A DNA stretch of 64,000 nucleotides from Flocculibacter collagenilyticus (GCF_016469335.1 NZ_CP059888.1:1550001-1614000); one strand, 5' to 3'; positions 38,664 through 48,663 are shown, counted from the first letter of the stretch. The notes: generated by a model not told the origin, from the letters alone. Program-made: numbers and translations.

Positions 38664-39100
38664 GCATAAATAAACGCAAAGAGCTTTATCGCGATAGTGA
38701 AAAAGGCAAAATTGCAGGTGTTTGTGCGGGTATTGCCGAATATTTCGGGATTGAAGTTTGGTTAGTACGCATTGGCGCAGTCACAGGCTTGGTATTTTCT
38801 AGCGGATTCTTTTTTGTTGCCTACATTGCGGCGTGGTTTATTTTAGATAAAAAGCCCGATGTGATGTTTTCATCTAACAACACGTATAGCAAAGCAAGTG
38901 GATATAGCGCTACAGAGAGCATGGAAAAACTTAAGCCCGTCGAGGTAAAAGAAAAGGTATGGCAGTCTGGCGAACCACCTAGAAGAGCATTGTTAGATAT
39001 ATGCCGTCAATTTGATGGTATGGAATCTAGATTACGCACAATGGAAAAATATGTTACGTCACCTGAGTACACAGTGACGCGAGAAATTAATAAGCTTTAA
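38660..39100 (+). CDS. pspC: Phage shock protein C
   Basis: A 146-residue inner-membrane protein with the PspC domain (ELYRDSEKGKIAGVCAGIAEYFGIEVWLVRI), membrane segments at about 35-65, and a helical tail. I chose the ATG at 38660, which overlaps the pspB stop as ATGA, with GGAGGG seven bases upstream. An in-frame ATG at 38645 would place the ribosome site inside the gene. A terminator follows directly. Confidence 0.95.
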   Translation: MSINKRKELYRDSEKGKIAGVCAGIAEYFGIEVWLVRIGAVTGLVFSSGFFFVAYIAAWFILDKKPDVMFSSNNTYSKASGYSATESMEKLKPVEVKEKVWQSGEPPRRALLDICRQFDGMESRLRTMEKYVTSPEYTVTREINKL

Positions 39101-39103
39101 TGA

Positions 39104-39129
39104 AACGCCCGAAAGGGCGTTATTTTTTT
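39104..39129 (+). terminator. Rho-independent terminator of pspABC abutting the ycjX start codon
   Basis: Stem AACGCCC / GGGCGTT with a GAAA tetraloop, then A and seven T. The next three bases (39130-39132) are the ATG chosen for ycjX. Partial read-through would set ycjXF expression. Confidence 0.85.
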
Positions 39130-40548
39130 ATGGAATTAAAAACAACAAAACCGGCTAAACTATTTAAACGCGCAAAAGCGAAAGCCAAAAAGCAACTTAA
39201 TAAATCATTAGATCGTCATATAAAGCTGGCTGTAACTGGGGTTAGTGGCAGTGGTAAAACGGCTTTTATTACTTCCTTAGTCAATTTATTACTGAATGGC
39301 ACTGAGCGCGACTTGCCATTTTTTGATGTGGTGGGCTCAGAGCGAATACTTGGGGCAAAAATTGTTTCTCAACAGCATTTACATGTGCCAAGTTTCCCAT
39401 TCAGAAAATCAATGCAAGCATTGGAGGGAGAGCCAACAAGCTGGCCAAAACCCACCGATGGCATCAGTGAAATTAATCTTGAAATTCGATATAAAACTGA
39501 GCACCCATTAAAAAAGCATATTAGTGAAATAAGCAAATTACATGTTCAAATTGTAGATTATCCAGGCGAATGGTTAATCGACTTACCCATGCTGGAAATG
39601 GACTACTTCCAGTGGAGTAAAGCAATGCAGAACGTGTTTAACTCTGAACCTCGTAAATCACTCATTAAACCCTTCAAACAAAAGTTGGCAGCATTAGACT
39701 TAACACAATTTACTGAGTCGGATGAGCTTCACAACGAGATTGAGCAATTAAGTAAAGAATACACAAGCATTTTGCTTGCATGTAAATATGAGCATGGATT
39801 ACACCTAATTCAACCAGGCCGATTTGTGCAACCTGGCGACTTAAAAAACGCACCACTATTGAATTTTTTTCCTTGGCTAGGGGAAGAGGTAAATGCGTCA
39901 ACAAGCCCTTTTATTACAACGCTTGTTAAGCACTTTAACGCTTACAAAGAACAAGTGATTAAGCCGTTTTACCATAACTACTTTAAGCATTTTAATCGCC
40001 AAGTAGTGTTAGTAGATTGTCTAAGCGCATTAGCGAAAGGGCAAAGTAACTACTATGACTTACAACATGCATTAGAAGAAGTATTAAAAAACTTCAATTA
40101 TGGCTCCAATTCAGTACTAAGACGCTTGTTTTCACCAAGTATTGATAAAATTTTATTTGCAGCAAGTAAGAGTGATCACATCACACCCGAACAACACGAT
40201 AACCTTATACTTTTATTAAACGACTTATTGTTAGAGTCGCAGCGCGCAATCAAATTTGAAGGCATTGAAACAGAATTAATTTCAGTTGCTGCAATAAAGG
40301 CAACGCGGTACGGAACCTATCGCCAAAACGATCAAGCCCTGCCATGCCTTACTGGTCGCAAAAAAGAAGAGTCAAACGCAATTACGTTATATCCCGGAGA
40401 AATTCCGCCAAAACGGCCGTCAATATCACAGTGGAAAACAGGCTTTAAGTTTGAACAGTTTGAGCCTCTTTCACTAGACGGCAGCAGTGTAGAGCACATT
40501 AGAATGGATCACGCCTTGGAATATCTACTTGGAGATAAATTAATATGA
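39130..40548 (+). CDS. ycjX: YcjX family P-loop protein
   Basis: A 472-residue protein of the YcjX/DUF463 family of P-loop NTPases, co-induced with psp genes in enterobacteria. Walker A is GVSGSGKTAF at about residues 36-45, followed by the IVDYPGEW segment. I chose the ATG at 39130 (MELKTTK). An in-frame ATG at 39100 would translate straight through the terminator hairpin at 39104-39129. The chosen ATG has no normal ribosome site; the GGG of the hairpin arm is the only purine run nearby. It overlaps the next gene by four bases. Confidence 0.9.
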   Translation: MELKTTKPAKLFKRAKAKAKKQLNKSLDRHIKLAVTGVSGSGKTAFITSLVNLLLNGTERDLPFFDVVGSERILGAKIVSQQHLHVPSFPFRKSMQALEGEPTSWPKPTDGISEINLEIRYKTEHPLKKHISEISKLHVQIVDYPGEWLIDLPMLEMDYFQWSKAMQNVFNSEPRKSLIKPFKQKLAALDLTQFTESDELHNEIEQLSKEYTSILLACKYEHGLHLIQPGRFVQPGDLKNAPLLNFFPWLGEEVNASTSPFITTLVKHFNAYKEQVIKPFYHNYFKHFNRQVVLVDCLSALAKGQSNYYDLQHALEEVLKNFNYGSNSVLRRLFSPSIDKILFAASKSDHITPEQHDNLILLLNDLLLESQRAIKFEGIETELISVAAIKATRYGTYRQNDQALPCLTGRKKEESNAITLYPGEIPPKRPSISQWKTGFKFEQFEPLSLDGSSVEHIRMDHALEYLLGDKLI

Positions 40549-41660
40549 TGGAAGAGAAAGAAGGCAAGCTAAAGCAGCAAGTGATAATCAATCATCTCGA
40601 AGAAGTAGATGAAAAAGAAAACGCGCTTAAAAAGGCGACCGTGATTGATGATGCCTTGCAATTTCACGAGCAAATTGACGCAGCAGTGGAAGAAGATGTT
40701 AAGGAAAGCGTTGGACAACCACTGCCAGATAAGCAAAGTTTAATTGCGACACAGGCTAATACAGAGGCTAAGAGTCGTTCTTCTGATCAGAAAATTAAAA
40801 AAACGATAAATTCTAGTTGGTTTAAAAAGCTATTTATTACCGCACTGGTGATATTAATAGGATGGGAGTTAATCAATTTCTTTATCGAAAAGTGGCTACA
40901 TAATCCTGCGTTAGGTTTTATTTACTTATTTATAGTTGGATTGTTATCACTAAAAGTAACGCACTTATGTATTAAAGAATACAAAAATTTACGCAGGCTA
41001 CGTGCGCATAATGAGTTCCAAAAAGATGCATACAGAATAATAAATTCAAAGCAACGCGGTCAGGCTGAATCTCTTTGCCTAGCGCTTGCAAACAATAATC
41101 CCCAGCTACAAGGCGAACGCTTACAAGAATGGCAAAGTAGGTTAAAGGCTGAATATAACGATAAGGATGTTATTACATTATTTTCTAAAACGGTGTTAAG
41201 CCCCATCGACAAAGCAGCCTATGATAAAGTTGTTAAATATGCATCAGACTCTGCGGTTATGGTTGCATTAAGCCCAGTCGCGTTCATTGATATGTTGGCC
41301 ATAGTGTGGCGAAACTTGAAAATGATAGAAGACATTACAGAGTTATATGGTATTAAGCTTGGTTATTGGGGGCGCATCGGCTTACTAAAAGATATTATCA
41401 AAAACATGGTATTTGCAGGCAGTTCAGAGTTATTAATTGAATTATCTTCTTCAACACTAACGATGGATTTAGCATCAAAGATTTCTACACGTGCAGCACA
41501 AGGTGTGGGAGCTGGCATTCTAACAGCACGGCTAGGTTTACGATGTATTAATAAAACAAGACCGATAGCACTTGAGCATAAGCAGCAGAAAAAGTTACAC
41601 GACATGGCAATTTTATTATTCAAGAAAGTTAAGTCGGTAACGTCCCCCAAAAAAGATTAA
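40545..41660 (+). CDS. ycjF: YcjF family membrane protein
   Basis: A 371-residue protein of the TIGR01620/DUF697 (YcjF) family: an acidic, charged N-terminal 85 residues, two membrane segments (about 94-113 and 121-141), and a C-terminal DUF697 domain with SPVAFIDMLAIVWRNLKMIEDI. Function is unknown, but its pairing with ycjX and the psp genes is conserved. The start overlaps the ycjX stop by four bases. Confidence 0.9.
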   Translation: MMEEKEGKLKQQVIINHLEEVDEKENALKKATVIDDALQFHEQIDAAVEEDVKESVGQPLPDKQSLIATQANTEAKSRSSDQKIKKTINSSWFKKLFITALVILIGWELINFFIEKWLHNPALGFIYLFIVGLLSLKVTHLCIKEYKNLRRLRAHNEFQKDAYRIINSKQRGQAESLCLALANNNPQLQGERLQEWQSRLKAEYNDKDVITLFSKTVLSPIDKAAYDKVVKYASDSAVMVALSPVAFIDMLAIVWRNLKMIEDITELYGIKLGYWGRIGLLKDIIKNMVFAGSSELLIELSSSTLTMDLASKISTRAAQGVGAGILTARLGLRCINKTRPIALEHKQQKKLHDMAILLFKKVKSVTSPKKD

Positions 41661-41738
41661 GTTGTATATTAATGTGTACAAATGAATATTGCTTTAAGTT
41701 TAGCTAAGTAATTGTTTTAAAGTAATTTAATGCTCTAA

Positions 41739-41756
41739 TGTATTTATTTTTTTACA
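41739..41756 (+). promoter_or_regulatory. Candidate TyrR box upstream of phhAB
   Basis: TGTATT-TATTTT-TTTACA: the right half-site is exact and the left half matches four of six positions of TGTAAA-N6-TTTACA. It lies about 155 bases before phhA. TyrR-type control of phhAB is known in related bacteria. Confidence 0.5.
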
Positions 41757-41912
41757 ATTTAACATGAAGTGCGGCTATAAGATTTACCATGCCCTATTAA
41801 TTAATTAGCCTGCTTACTCTAATATGCTGATCAACAAAAGCTCAGTGCTAACACTTATTATAATTAATCACAAACGTGAAAAGTTAGCACCAAAAGTTGT
41901 ACAGGAACTAAT

Positions 41913-42713
41913 ATGAGTAAAGCGAGTAAATACGTATCGAGACAGTCTGATGAGTCAGGCTTTATCGAGTGGTCGGATGAAGAAAATCAAATTTGGTCTG
42001 AATTAATCACTCGTCAACTATCGTGCATTCAGGGAAAAGCTTGTGACGAATTTCAAAATGGTTTAGAGCTACTGGATTTACCGACAGATAGGATCCCACA
42101 GCTCGAAGAAGTTAATAAAGTTTTACGCGAAACAACAGGCTGGGAGTGTGCGGAAGTCCCTGCATTGATCAGTTTTGATAAGTTTTTTAATTTGTTAGCG
42201 AATCAAAAGTTTCCTGTTGCAACGTTTATTCGTTCACGTGAAGAATTTGATTATCTTCAAGAACCAGATATCTTTCATGAAATCTTTGGGCATTGTGCAA
42301 TGCTTACACATCCAGATTTTGCTGAATTTACTCACATGTATGGCAAACTCGGGCTTGCCGCCTCAAAAGAAGATCGTGTTTATTTGGCAAGATTATACTG
42401 GTTCACCATCGAGTTTGGCTTAATGCAAACGCAAAATGGTTTACGTATTTACGGCGGTGGCATACTCTCTTCACCAGGTGAAACCATTTATGCAATAGAG
42501 TCTGATGAGTGCGAACGCAAACCGCTTGATCCTATTGATGTAATGCGTACGCCATATCGCATTGATATTATGCAGCCAATATATTTTATGATTAATGATA
42601 TTAAAGACTTATTTGATATTTCACATATGGATATAATGTCATTAGTTGAAAAAGCCAAAGCGCTTGGCTTACATGAACCCAAATTCCCACCTAAAGAAAA
42701 AAAAGCTAGTTAA
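41913..42713 (+). CDS. phhA: Phenylalanine-4-hydroxylase
   Basis: A 266-residue pterin- and iron-dependent aromatic amino-acid hydroxylase converting phenylalanine to tyrosine. Iron ligands are His122 and His127 in FHEIFGH and Glu167 in TIEFGL. The motifs [13 protein letters not shown] and [14 protein letters not shown] belong to the family, and the length is that of bacterial PhhA. It has an AGGA ribosome site. phhB follows 13 bases after its stop, so cofactor recycling is encoded in the same operon. Confidence 0.97.
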   Translation: MSKASKYVSRQSDESGFIEWSDEENQIWSELITRQLSCIQGKACDEFQNGLELLDLPTDRIPQLEEVNKVLRETTGWECAEVPALISFDKFFNLLANQKFPVATFIRSREEFDYLQEPDIFHEIFGHCAMLTHPDFAEFTHMYGKLGLAASKEDRVYLARLYWFTIEFGLMQTQNGLRIYGGGILSSPGETIYAIESDECERKPLDPIDVMRTPYRIDIMQPIYFMINDIKDLFDISHMDIMSLVEKAKALGLHEPKFPPKEKKAS

Positions 42714-42726
42714 AATAGGAAGTGTA

Positions 42727-43068
42727 ATGTCTGAATTAAACCAAATGAAATGTGAAGCATGTCGTGCTGATGCGCCAAAAGTTTCTGATGAAGAATTAGC
42801 AGAGTTAATGGGGCAAATCCCTGATTGGACACCTAAAGCCGTTGATGGCGTAATGCAGTTAGAGCGTGAATATAAGTTTAAAAACTTTAAACAAGCACTT
42901 GCTTTTACGAACAAAGTTGCAGAAATGGCAGAAGAAGAATTCCACCATCCAGGTATTTTAACTGAATGGGGTAAAGTGACGGTAACTTGGTGGACCCATG
43001 CTATCGGTGGCTTACACAAAAATGATTTTATCTGTGCGGCTAAAACAGATGAGTTGCTAGAAAATTAA
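42727..43068 (+). CDS. phhB: Pterin-4a-carbinolamine dehydratase
   Basis: A 113-residue enzyme that regenerates the tetrahydropterin cofactor used by PhhA. The C-terminal [32 protein letters not shown] holds the conserved His-His-Pro and Trp-Thr-His active-site pattern. I chose the ATG at 42727 with AGGAAG just upstream. An earlier in-frame ATG at 42646 lies inside phhA in another frame. It ends at a strong terminator. Confidence 0.96.
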   Translation: MSELNQMKCEACRADAPKVSDEELAELMGQIPDWTPKAVDGVMQLEREYKFKNFKQALAFTNKVAEMAEEEFHHPGILTEWGKVTVTWWTHAIGGLHKNDFICAAKTDELLEN

Positions 43069-43106
43069 TCGATAATATCATTGATTGATTCAACATAATC
43101 GCTACT

Positions 43107-43138
43107 AGAGCAATATGAACTCCATATTGCTCTTTTTT
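43107..43138 (+). terminator. Rho-independent terminator after phhAB
   Basis: Perfect 11-bp stem AGAGCAATATG / CATATTGCTCT, AACTC loop, then TTTTT. Confidence 0.92.
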
Positions 43139-43351
43139 ATATGTTATGACTCTGCTTTGTATTTTTAAAGATATTGCATCTTTTCTATTCCTCTTCCAAC
43201 TTGTTCATATTCTTACTTAATTAGCCAAATATCATATATTTGACTATGCTTACGGATAACTTACGTCTTGAATCTGTAGTATTTGATTGAAATTTGTCTT
43301 TCCATTTTTATGTTATTCAAGTGACTATAATCAAGCTTAAGGGAGGTCTTC

Positions 43352-43750
43352 ATGAGGATTGGAGAGCTTACTCGTAAAACAGGTATGGCACCTGCCACGA
43401 TTCGTTTTTATGATGCAAAAGGATGGTTACCCAAAAAGAAATCATCAACTCGTGGTGGAAATGAATTTAAACAGGCCGCATTAGAGCGATTACAATTGAT
43501 TAAAAGCTGTCAGTGTCTTGGCTTCACTCAAGAAGAGATCCCTAAATTGCTCGACAAAGAAGTGAAGTGGGATCATCATTCCATCATGCTTAGGTTGAAA
43601 GAAAAATATACGGAATTATCCGAAACGGTAGAGCGGCTAGAAGCGCGAAAAGAGCTAATTGCCGATATTATAGAAACACTCGATGAAAATTGGGCTAAAG
43701 GCGTTCATATGACGAGTGGTGAACTAGAGAAAATTCTATCAACGGAGTGA
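43352..43750 (+). CDS. MerR family transcriptional regulator
   Basis: A 132-residue regulator with an N-terminal winged helix-turn-helix (MRIGELTRKTGMAPATIRFYDAKGWLPKK) and a long dimerisation helix (about 75-115). The C-terminal part is short and has no metal-binding Cys cluster; the only Cys pair (SCQC, about 55-58) lies in the DNA-binding half. The effector is unknown. GGGAGG precedes the ATG well. It has its own promoter space and is followed by a hairpin before deoC. Confidence 0.88.
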   Translation: MRIGELTRKTGMAPATIRFYDAKGWLPKKKSSTRGGNEFKQAALERLQLIKSCQCLGFTQEEIPKLLDKEVKWDHHSIMLRLKEKYTELSETVERLEARKELIADIIETLDENWAKGVHMTSGELEKILSTE

Positions 43751-43871
43751 TTAAGCCAAACTAGCTAGATTGAGAACTCTATACAGTTATCTTGCAGGCT
43801 TTTGAGTCTGCACTCCATAGACAATTATGCCGTATTTTTCTGGCTACATTGTTTCATGTCAAACTTTGCGA

Positions 43872-43917
43872 AATGATAATCAAGGGTATATTGCAATATG
43901 CTCTTGATCATTTTATT
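43872..43917 (+). terminator. Imperfect hairpin with T-rich tail between merR and deoC
   Basis: The arms (43872-43892 and 43895-43912) pair with a bulge and one or two mismatches, then TTTTATT. It lies about 33 bases before deoC, so it could end the MerR transcript or act as a leader attenuator of deoC. Confidence 0.5.
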
Positions 43918-43949
43918 CTGCCCGCCATAAGAAATACAGGGGAAGAATA

Positions 43950-44711
43950 ATGATTAATGAACAAGAGCAAAAAGCAGAGGCTAATGCTGCCTCAGTAGCT
44001 GATGCAGCGAAAGTGTTTCAGTTAGTAGATTTAACAAGGCTTGAAGAGCATGACGATGAAAGCAATGTTATTGCTTTAGTAAGAAAGTCTAAAAAAAATG
44101 GTATTTGTTGTGCAGGCGTGTGTGTTTATCCTGAATTCATTAAAACTGCAAAAAACACCTTAAAAGAAATCGATAACAGTGTCTCTACAGTTGTTACCGT
44201 TGTGAATTTTCCAGATGGTAAACAAGCGTTGACAGAAGTTATTCAGCAAACAAAAACTGCAATAGCAGACGGTGCTGATGAAATCGATTTAGTATTGCCA
44301 TACCACCTAATTCAAGAAAATAAGCAAGCAGAAGCACAAACATTTGTTGAGGCGATTAAGGCAGAGTGCGGTAATGTGCTGCTTAAAGTCATTATTGAAA
44401 GTGGTGAATTGGCCACTGCTCAACTTATCGATGAAGCGTCTAGTGTATGTGTTCAAGCTGGGGCTGACTTTGTTAAAACCTCTACGGGTAAGGTGCCTGT
44501 TAACGCGACACTTGAGGCTGCAAATGTGATTTTAACTCAAATTCAACAGTCAGAAAAAACCGTGGGCTTTAAAGCAGCTGGTGGTGTTCGCGACCTTGAA
44601 GGGGCAATAGAATATATAGCATTAGCAGAATCCATTATGGGAGCTGGCTGGGTAAAACCAAGTACCTTTAGAATTGGTGCTAGCGGTTTAGTTGATCAGT
44701 TAGTATTTTAA
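43950..44711 (+). CDS. deoC: Deoxyribose-phosphate aldolase
   Basis: A 253-residue class I aldolase cleaving deoxyribose 5-phosphate to glyceraldehyde 3-phosphate and acetaldehyde in deoxynucleoside breakdown. The Schiff-base lysine is Lys176 in VKTSTGK. The second catalytic lysine is Lys208 in VGFKAAGGVR, and DGADEIDLVL supplies the acidic residue. The usual partner genes (deoA, deoB, deoD) are not next to it, so it is monocistronic here. Confidence 0.97.
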   Translation: MINEQEQKAEANAASVADAAKVFQLVDLTRLEEHDDESNVIALVRKSKKNGICCAGVCVYPEFIKTAKNTLKEIDNSVSTVVTVVNFPDGKQALTEVIQQTKTAIADGADEIDLVLPYHLIQENKQAEAQTFVEAIKAECGNVLLKVIIESGELATAQLIDEASSVCVQAGADFVKTSTGKVPVNATLEAANVILTQIQQSEKTVGFKAAGGVRDLEGAIEYIALAESIMGAGWVKPSTFRIGASGLVDQLVF

Positions 44712-44737
44712 AACATACATATCGTTTTAAGCTTAAA

Positions 44738-44765
44738 TGCCATTGAATACGGTTTATCAATGGCA
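44738..44765. terminator. Inverted repeat after deoC
   Basis: Perfect 9-bp arms TGCCATTGA / TCAATGGCA with a 10-base loop, without a T-tract. It could be a weak or factor-assisted terminator. Confidence 0.35.
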
Positions 44766-44934
44766 CTATATTGCATTGTATGACATTGTGAATTGCTCAA
44801 AAGTACTTTACTAACAAGCAATGAAAGCCACTACAATGCCACGAACCCAAAATGGGTAAAATAGTTGCAATTAAGTCCTTGAATTTTTTGTTTACTGCTA
44901 TAATTTTTAGACCTTACCTAACAATGAGCTACTA

Positions 44935-45846
44935 ATGAAGCCACCTACTTCGATAAATATGCTCGGTCTTTTTATTTTCTTTTTTATTACTTTTTTTCAA
45001 TATGCGCAAGCAGATGAGAAACAGTTGACGTTAGTAAAAACCAATCTATCTGAAGGTAGTCACGCTGATTTAAACTGGTATGTTTTTCATTGGCCCCCTT
45101 TAATGATTTTAGAAGGTGATGATAAGGGGGAAGGGATCATTGATAGCACACTGCAAATACTGATAGACGGCCTTCCGCAATATAAACATAAAATTGTGCG
45201 CTTGCCGGTTGCTCGTGCATTTCATGAAACGAAGAATGGCGCAAACGGCTGTTTCCCTGCATTGCTAAAAATTCCCGAACGAGAAGACTTTATTTTATAT
45301 AGCCAATATAGTGTTATGTATAAATCTATTCAGGCTATAACCCGCAAGAATACGGCATTCAAACACACTTTTACCGATAATATTTCGCTCAGTGATACAT
45401 TAACAAATACCAAATTAGTACTTGGGGTGCAGTATAAGCGTTCATACGGAGATAAGATTGACCAACTTATTTATCAATTTCGTGACTCTGGACAAGTGGT
45501 TTTCCGCGCAGGGGATAGCAAAATGGATTTGTTTTCGATGCTAGCTAAGAAGCGAATAGATATTGTTTTAGGCTTTCCTTATGAAGCGTTATATGCAGAA
45601 CAAGTGCTTAAAAGTAAACCTAAGCTAAGAAGCTTTAATATTACTGAAACGGATAAATTTGTATACGGTTCTGTAGGGTGTAGCAAAACATCCTGGGGGA
45701 AAGAAGTTATCACTCAAGTTAATAAATTACTGGATAAAGAAAAAAATAAATCGTACTACCGAGAATCCTTAGGCAAGTGGTTGCTGAATTCTGATAAAGA
45801 TGCAGATTATTGGCAACATTATGAGACTGTGTTTCTAAAAAACTAA
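44935..45846 (+). CDS. Periplasmic solute-binding-like protein
   Basis: A 303-residue protein with a signal peptide (hydrophobic about 9-24, cut near AQA-DE). The rest resembles the periplasmic binding fold of the amino-acid type and the TIGR02285-like proteins. Markers are NWYVFHWPPLMILEGDDKGEGIIDSTLQIL near the start and RLPVARAFHETKNGANGCFPALLKIPERE. No permease or ATPase gene is near, so a role in sensing or an unknown one is as likely as transport. It is monocistronic. Confidence 0.7.
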   Translation: MKPPTSINMLGLFIFFFITFFQYAQADEKQLTLVKTNLSEGSHADLNWYVFHWPPLMILEGDDKGEGIIDSTLQILIDGLPQYKHKIVRLPVARAFHETKNGANGCFPALLKIPEREDFILYSQYSVMYKSIQAITRKNTAFKHTFTDNISLSDTLTNTKLVLGVQYKRSYGDKIDQLIYQFRDSGQVVFRAGDSKMDLFSMLAKKRIDIVLGFPYEALYAEQVLKSKPKLRSFNITETDKFVYGSVGCSKTSWGKEVITQVNKLLDKEKNKSYYRESLGKWLLNSDKDADYWQHYETVFLKN

Positions 45847-45857
45847 GAGGCAGTGTT

Positions 45858-45885
45858 TTGCCTGTATAATTATATCTTGTATAAT
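45858..45885 (+). promoter_or_regulatory. Candidate sigma-70 promoter of ribA
   Basis: TTGCCT (45858-45863), 16-base spacer, TATAAT (45880-45885), about 150 bases before ribA. Two copies of the self-complementary GTTTAAAC follow at 45894-45901 and 45911-45918 in the leader. Confidence 0.55.
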
Positions 45886-46033
45886 GCCGCTGTGTTTAAA
45901 CGGCTTATTGGTTTAAACTTACATAAGTACCACTAAGTTGGGAGGTGTAGCTAATAATAGTTGATTCATACTTAATAATATTACGTATGATGTTATTAGT
46001 TAATGCCACATGCCAGATAATTGAGGTAGACGA

Positions 46034-46666
46034 ATGTCGAGTATCCGCGCCCGTGTAGAAATTCCAGTCGGGAAAAATCAAGATCAAATTGCTGAATTTG
46101 TTAGCTTTCATGGCCTTAATGATGATAAGGAACATGTTGCATTGGTATTTAATCAAGCAGACAAACAGAAGAAAGCGCCGTTAGTGCGAATTCATTCAGA
46201 ATGCTTGACCGGAGACATTTTTCATTCAGCTCGCTGTGACTGCGGTAAGCAGCTTAATGAAGCAATAGACTCAATGAGTAAAGCGGGTGGTATCTTATTA
46301 TATCTTCGCCAAGAAGGTAGAGGCATAGGGTTATACAACAAGTTAGATGCCTATAAGTTACAAGACAAAGGCTATGACACCTACGCTGCTAATCGTGAAC
46401 TGGGTTTTGAAGACGATATGCGTGATTTTAGTGTAGCAGCGCAAATGTTACTGGCACTGGGCATCACACGCATTAATCTAATGACCAATAATCCTGAAAA
46501 GCTTGCTGCGATGAAGCGCCATAATATTGAGGTTGATGAACATGTTGAAACTGGCGTGTACGCCAATAAACATAATGAACAATACCTCAAAGCAAAGATC
46601 GAAGTGGGCAATCATGCTATCGAGCTTTCACAAGCAGTATCCGATATTTTAGACGAAGCTAGCTAA
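46034..46666 (+). CDS. ribA: GTP cyclohydrolase II
   Basis: A 210-residue zinc enzyme that opens GTP in the first step of riboflavin synthesis. Zinc ligands are Cys57, 68 and 70 (C-x10-C-x-C in ECLTGDIFHSARCDCG), followed by the catalytic YLRQEGRGIGLYNKL. It is a stand-alone RibA with no RibB domain. GAGG precedes the ATG. The product feeds flavins, used by the Rnf complex and FadE in this window. Confidence 0.97.
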   Translation: MSSIRARVEIPVGKNQDQIAEFVSFHGLNDDKEHVALVFNQADKQKKAPLVRIHSECLTGDIFHSARCDCGKQLNEAIDSMSKAGGILLYLRQEGRGIGLYNKLDAYKLQDKGYDTYAANRELGFEDDMRDFSVAAQMLLALGITRINLMTNNPEKLAAMKRHNIEVDEHVETGVYANKHNEQYLKAKIEVGNHAIELSQAVSDILDEAS

Positions 46667-46706
46667 GGTTTAGCGCTGTCTTTATCAAGAAGCAGCGAGT
46701 TGGGGT

Positions 46707-46720
46707 CGTTAAATTTAACG
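46707..46720. promoter_or_regulatory. Perfect 14-bp palindrome between ribA and the chemoreceptor gene
   Basis: CGTTAAATTTAACG lies between two convergent genes, 41 bases past the ribA stop. Its role is unclear; it is too AT-rich for a strong terminator. Confidence 0.3.
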
Positions 46721-46812
46721 CTTAAGTTCCCTTAAGGTAAGAGCAACATGGCCGACTAAGCGAGTTGCTTCACCTCAAGGGGCACTAAATAGTGATGCGG
46801 AAAATAGTGGAA

Positions 46813-48348
46813 TTAGCCTCCAAATGTTTTTCCTAGGCCGGCCAGAGCTTCTGTTCTTACTCTAATCAATTCAGCTTCTTCTTCAACTCGCTCAGCTTGA
46901 GTGAGGTTTTCTTGCGAAGCATCATTTATATTCATGATGTTCTGGCTAATTTCTTGTGACACTAAGTTTTGCTGTTCCGAAGCGGTGGATATTTGCGTCG
47001 CTAGATCGGCAATGTCGGTAATCGATTGATAAACCTTATTAACGATAGACTGCGTACTTTTAGTGTCTGCTACACACTGCTCAGCGGATTCTTTGCCAAT
47101 TTGCATGGTTTTTGACCAAGAGAGTAATGTGCTCTGAATTTCAGAAATGGATACTTGAATTTGCTCAGTTGCTCCGTGTGTTCGACTAGAAAGCGCACGT
47201 ACTTCGTCTGCAACAACTGAGAAACCTCTGCCGTGCTCGCCTGCTCGAGCCGCTTCAATTGCGGCATTTAGTGCAAGTAAATTAGTTTGATCGGCAATGC
47301 CTTGTATCTCTTGCATAACTTCACCAATTTTCTCTGCTTCAGAAGCGAGCTCTGTTGCAGAGCTTGCAGACTTCGAAACGTCATCAGCAAGCGAGTTTAC
47401 TTTTTTCATTGTCATATTCATCGCTTCAGTAGCCGTTTCACAATCACCATGTGCCTCGGTAACCTTTTGCGACGTGTTTATTGTGTTTTGTGCAACTTCT
47501 GCAATAGATGCGACCATTTCTTCTACAGCTGTTGATACTTGTTGTAATTCGGCGGCTTCTTTTTGAACGCCTTCTTTCGCTGCTTGTGCAGCTTTTGATA
47601 AATTGTTAGAGCCTGAATGAAGAACGGTGCAACTATCTATAATTCGGCCAATAATGGTTTTCACTTTGCCTTCATTCATTTTTAAGTGAAAGTCAGGGAT
47701 ATCTAATGTTGCACTGTGGGAGTATACCAAGCGGGAGGGGCTGTCATATTTGCTTGCTAAGTCATTAAGGTAGCTTTTAGAGTCGACGAGTTCTTTCTTA
47801 TAGATCACAAAAGGCAAAAACGGCAGTGCAAGTGCAGCAAGTGGCGTTAAAAAGCAAGCGCCAATAATTAATGCATTAGCAGTAATATATGTAGCGTGTT
47901 TTAACGCACTATTGGCATACCAAGGCGTAATACTTTCGTTACTATTCAGTTGCTTATACACTTTTTCAGCACGTTGTTTAATGCTGTGATCTAATTTGGT
48001 ACGAACAGATTGATAGCCTACGATTGAATTTCTTTCGTATATAGGAGTGACAAAAGCATCAACCCAATAGTATCTACCGTCTTTACAGCGGTTTTTTACA
48101 GCCCCGCGCCAAGGTTTACCTGCTTTAGCTTTTTCCCAAAGATCTGCAAATGCAGCAGAGGGCATATCGGGATGGCGAACGATATTATGGTTTTTACCAA
48201 TCAATTCATCACGTTCAAATCCCGCTATCTCACAAAAAATATCATTAGCATAAGTAATCACACCACGTGTATCGGTTGTTGATACTAATTCCTGACCTTC
48301 AGAAAATGTGACTTCTTCATTGATGATGTGGCTATTCCGTCTATTCAT
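46813..48348 (-). CDS. PAS-domain methyl-accepting chemotaxis protein (Aer-like)
   Basis: A 511-residue chemoreceptor. The N-terminal PAS domain (about 12-115) has [37 protein letters not shown], as in the redox sensor Aer, which binds FAD. A hydrophobic stretch (about 150-180) follows, with no periplasmic domain. The C-terminal signalling coiled coil has the hairpin tip [40 protein letters not shown], which contacts CheA/CheW. No che genes are nearby. It probably reports redox or oxygen state. Confidence 0.92.
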   Translation of the reverse strand: MNRRNSHIINEEVTFSEGQELVSTTDTRGVITYANDIFCEIAGFERDELIGKNHNIVRHPDMPSAAFADLWEKAKAGKPWRGAVKNRCKDGRYYWVDAFVTPIYERNSIVGYQSVRTKLDHSIKQRAEKVYKQLNSNESITPWYANSALKHATYITANALIIGACFLTPLAALALPFLPFVIYKKELVDSKSYLNDLASKYDSPSRLVYSHSATLDIPDFHLKMNEGKVKTIIGRIIDSCTVLHSGSNNLSKAAQAAKEGVQKEAAELQQVSTAVEEMVASIAEVAQNTINTSQKVTEAHGDCETATEAMNMTMKKVNSLADDVSKSASSATELASEAEKIGEVMQEIQGIADQTNLLALNAAIEAARAGEHGRGFSVVADEVRALSSRTHGATEQIQVSISEIQSTLLSWSKTMQIGKESAEQCVADTKSTQSIVNKVYQSITDIADLATQISTASEQQNLVSQEISQNIMNINDASQENLTQAERVEEEAELIRVRTEALAGLGKTFGG

Positions 48349-48663
48349 ATTTGTTCTCGTAAAGTGGTAATAACGGCTAAAGAGGAAGCTCTAATTAATG
48401 TTCGTAGAATGAAAAGTAGTCTAAAACTACAAGAAAATACCTTTATAAATCAGCTGCGTAAGTATAAGTGAATATGGTTATTGTAAGCAATTTTAAATTC
48501 CTGAGTATGCAGGTGACTAAGGTACTAATAAGATTAAGGCTATTTAACCCTTTTAGTACTAAACTTTTTATATGACACATTTTAACGATAGTACATAAAT
48601 CAGATACAAACACAGTATAAGTTATAGCTGGATTTTAGCTTATTGGTAAGTTTTGGAAATCAT
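48349..48663. other. Intergenic region between divergent chemoreceptor and CHAP-like genes
   Basis: AT-rich and without a convincing gene. It must hold both divergent promoters; I saw no strong -35/-10 pair, palindrome or repeat. Confidence 0.5.

Noticed and set aside
39100-39129. ATG at 39100 as the ycjX start
   Set aside because: It would encode a ten-residue extension from a terminator stem; kept only as an alternative in the terminator finding.
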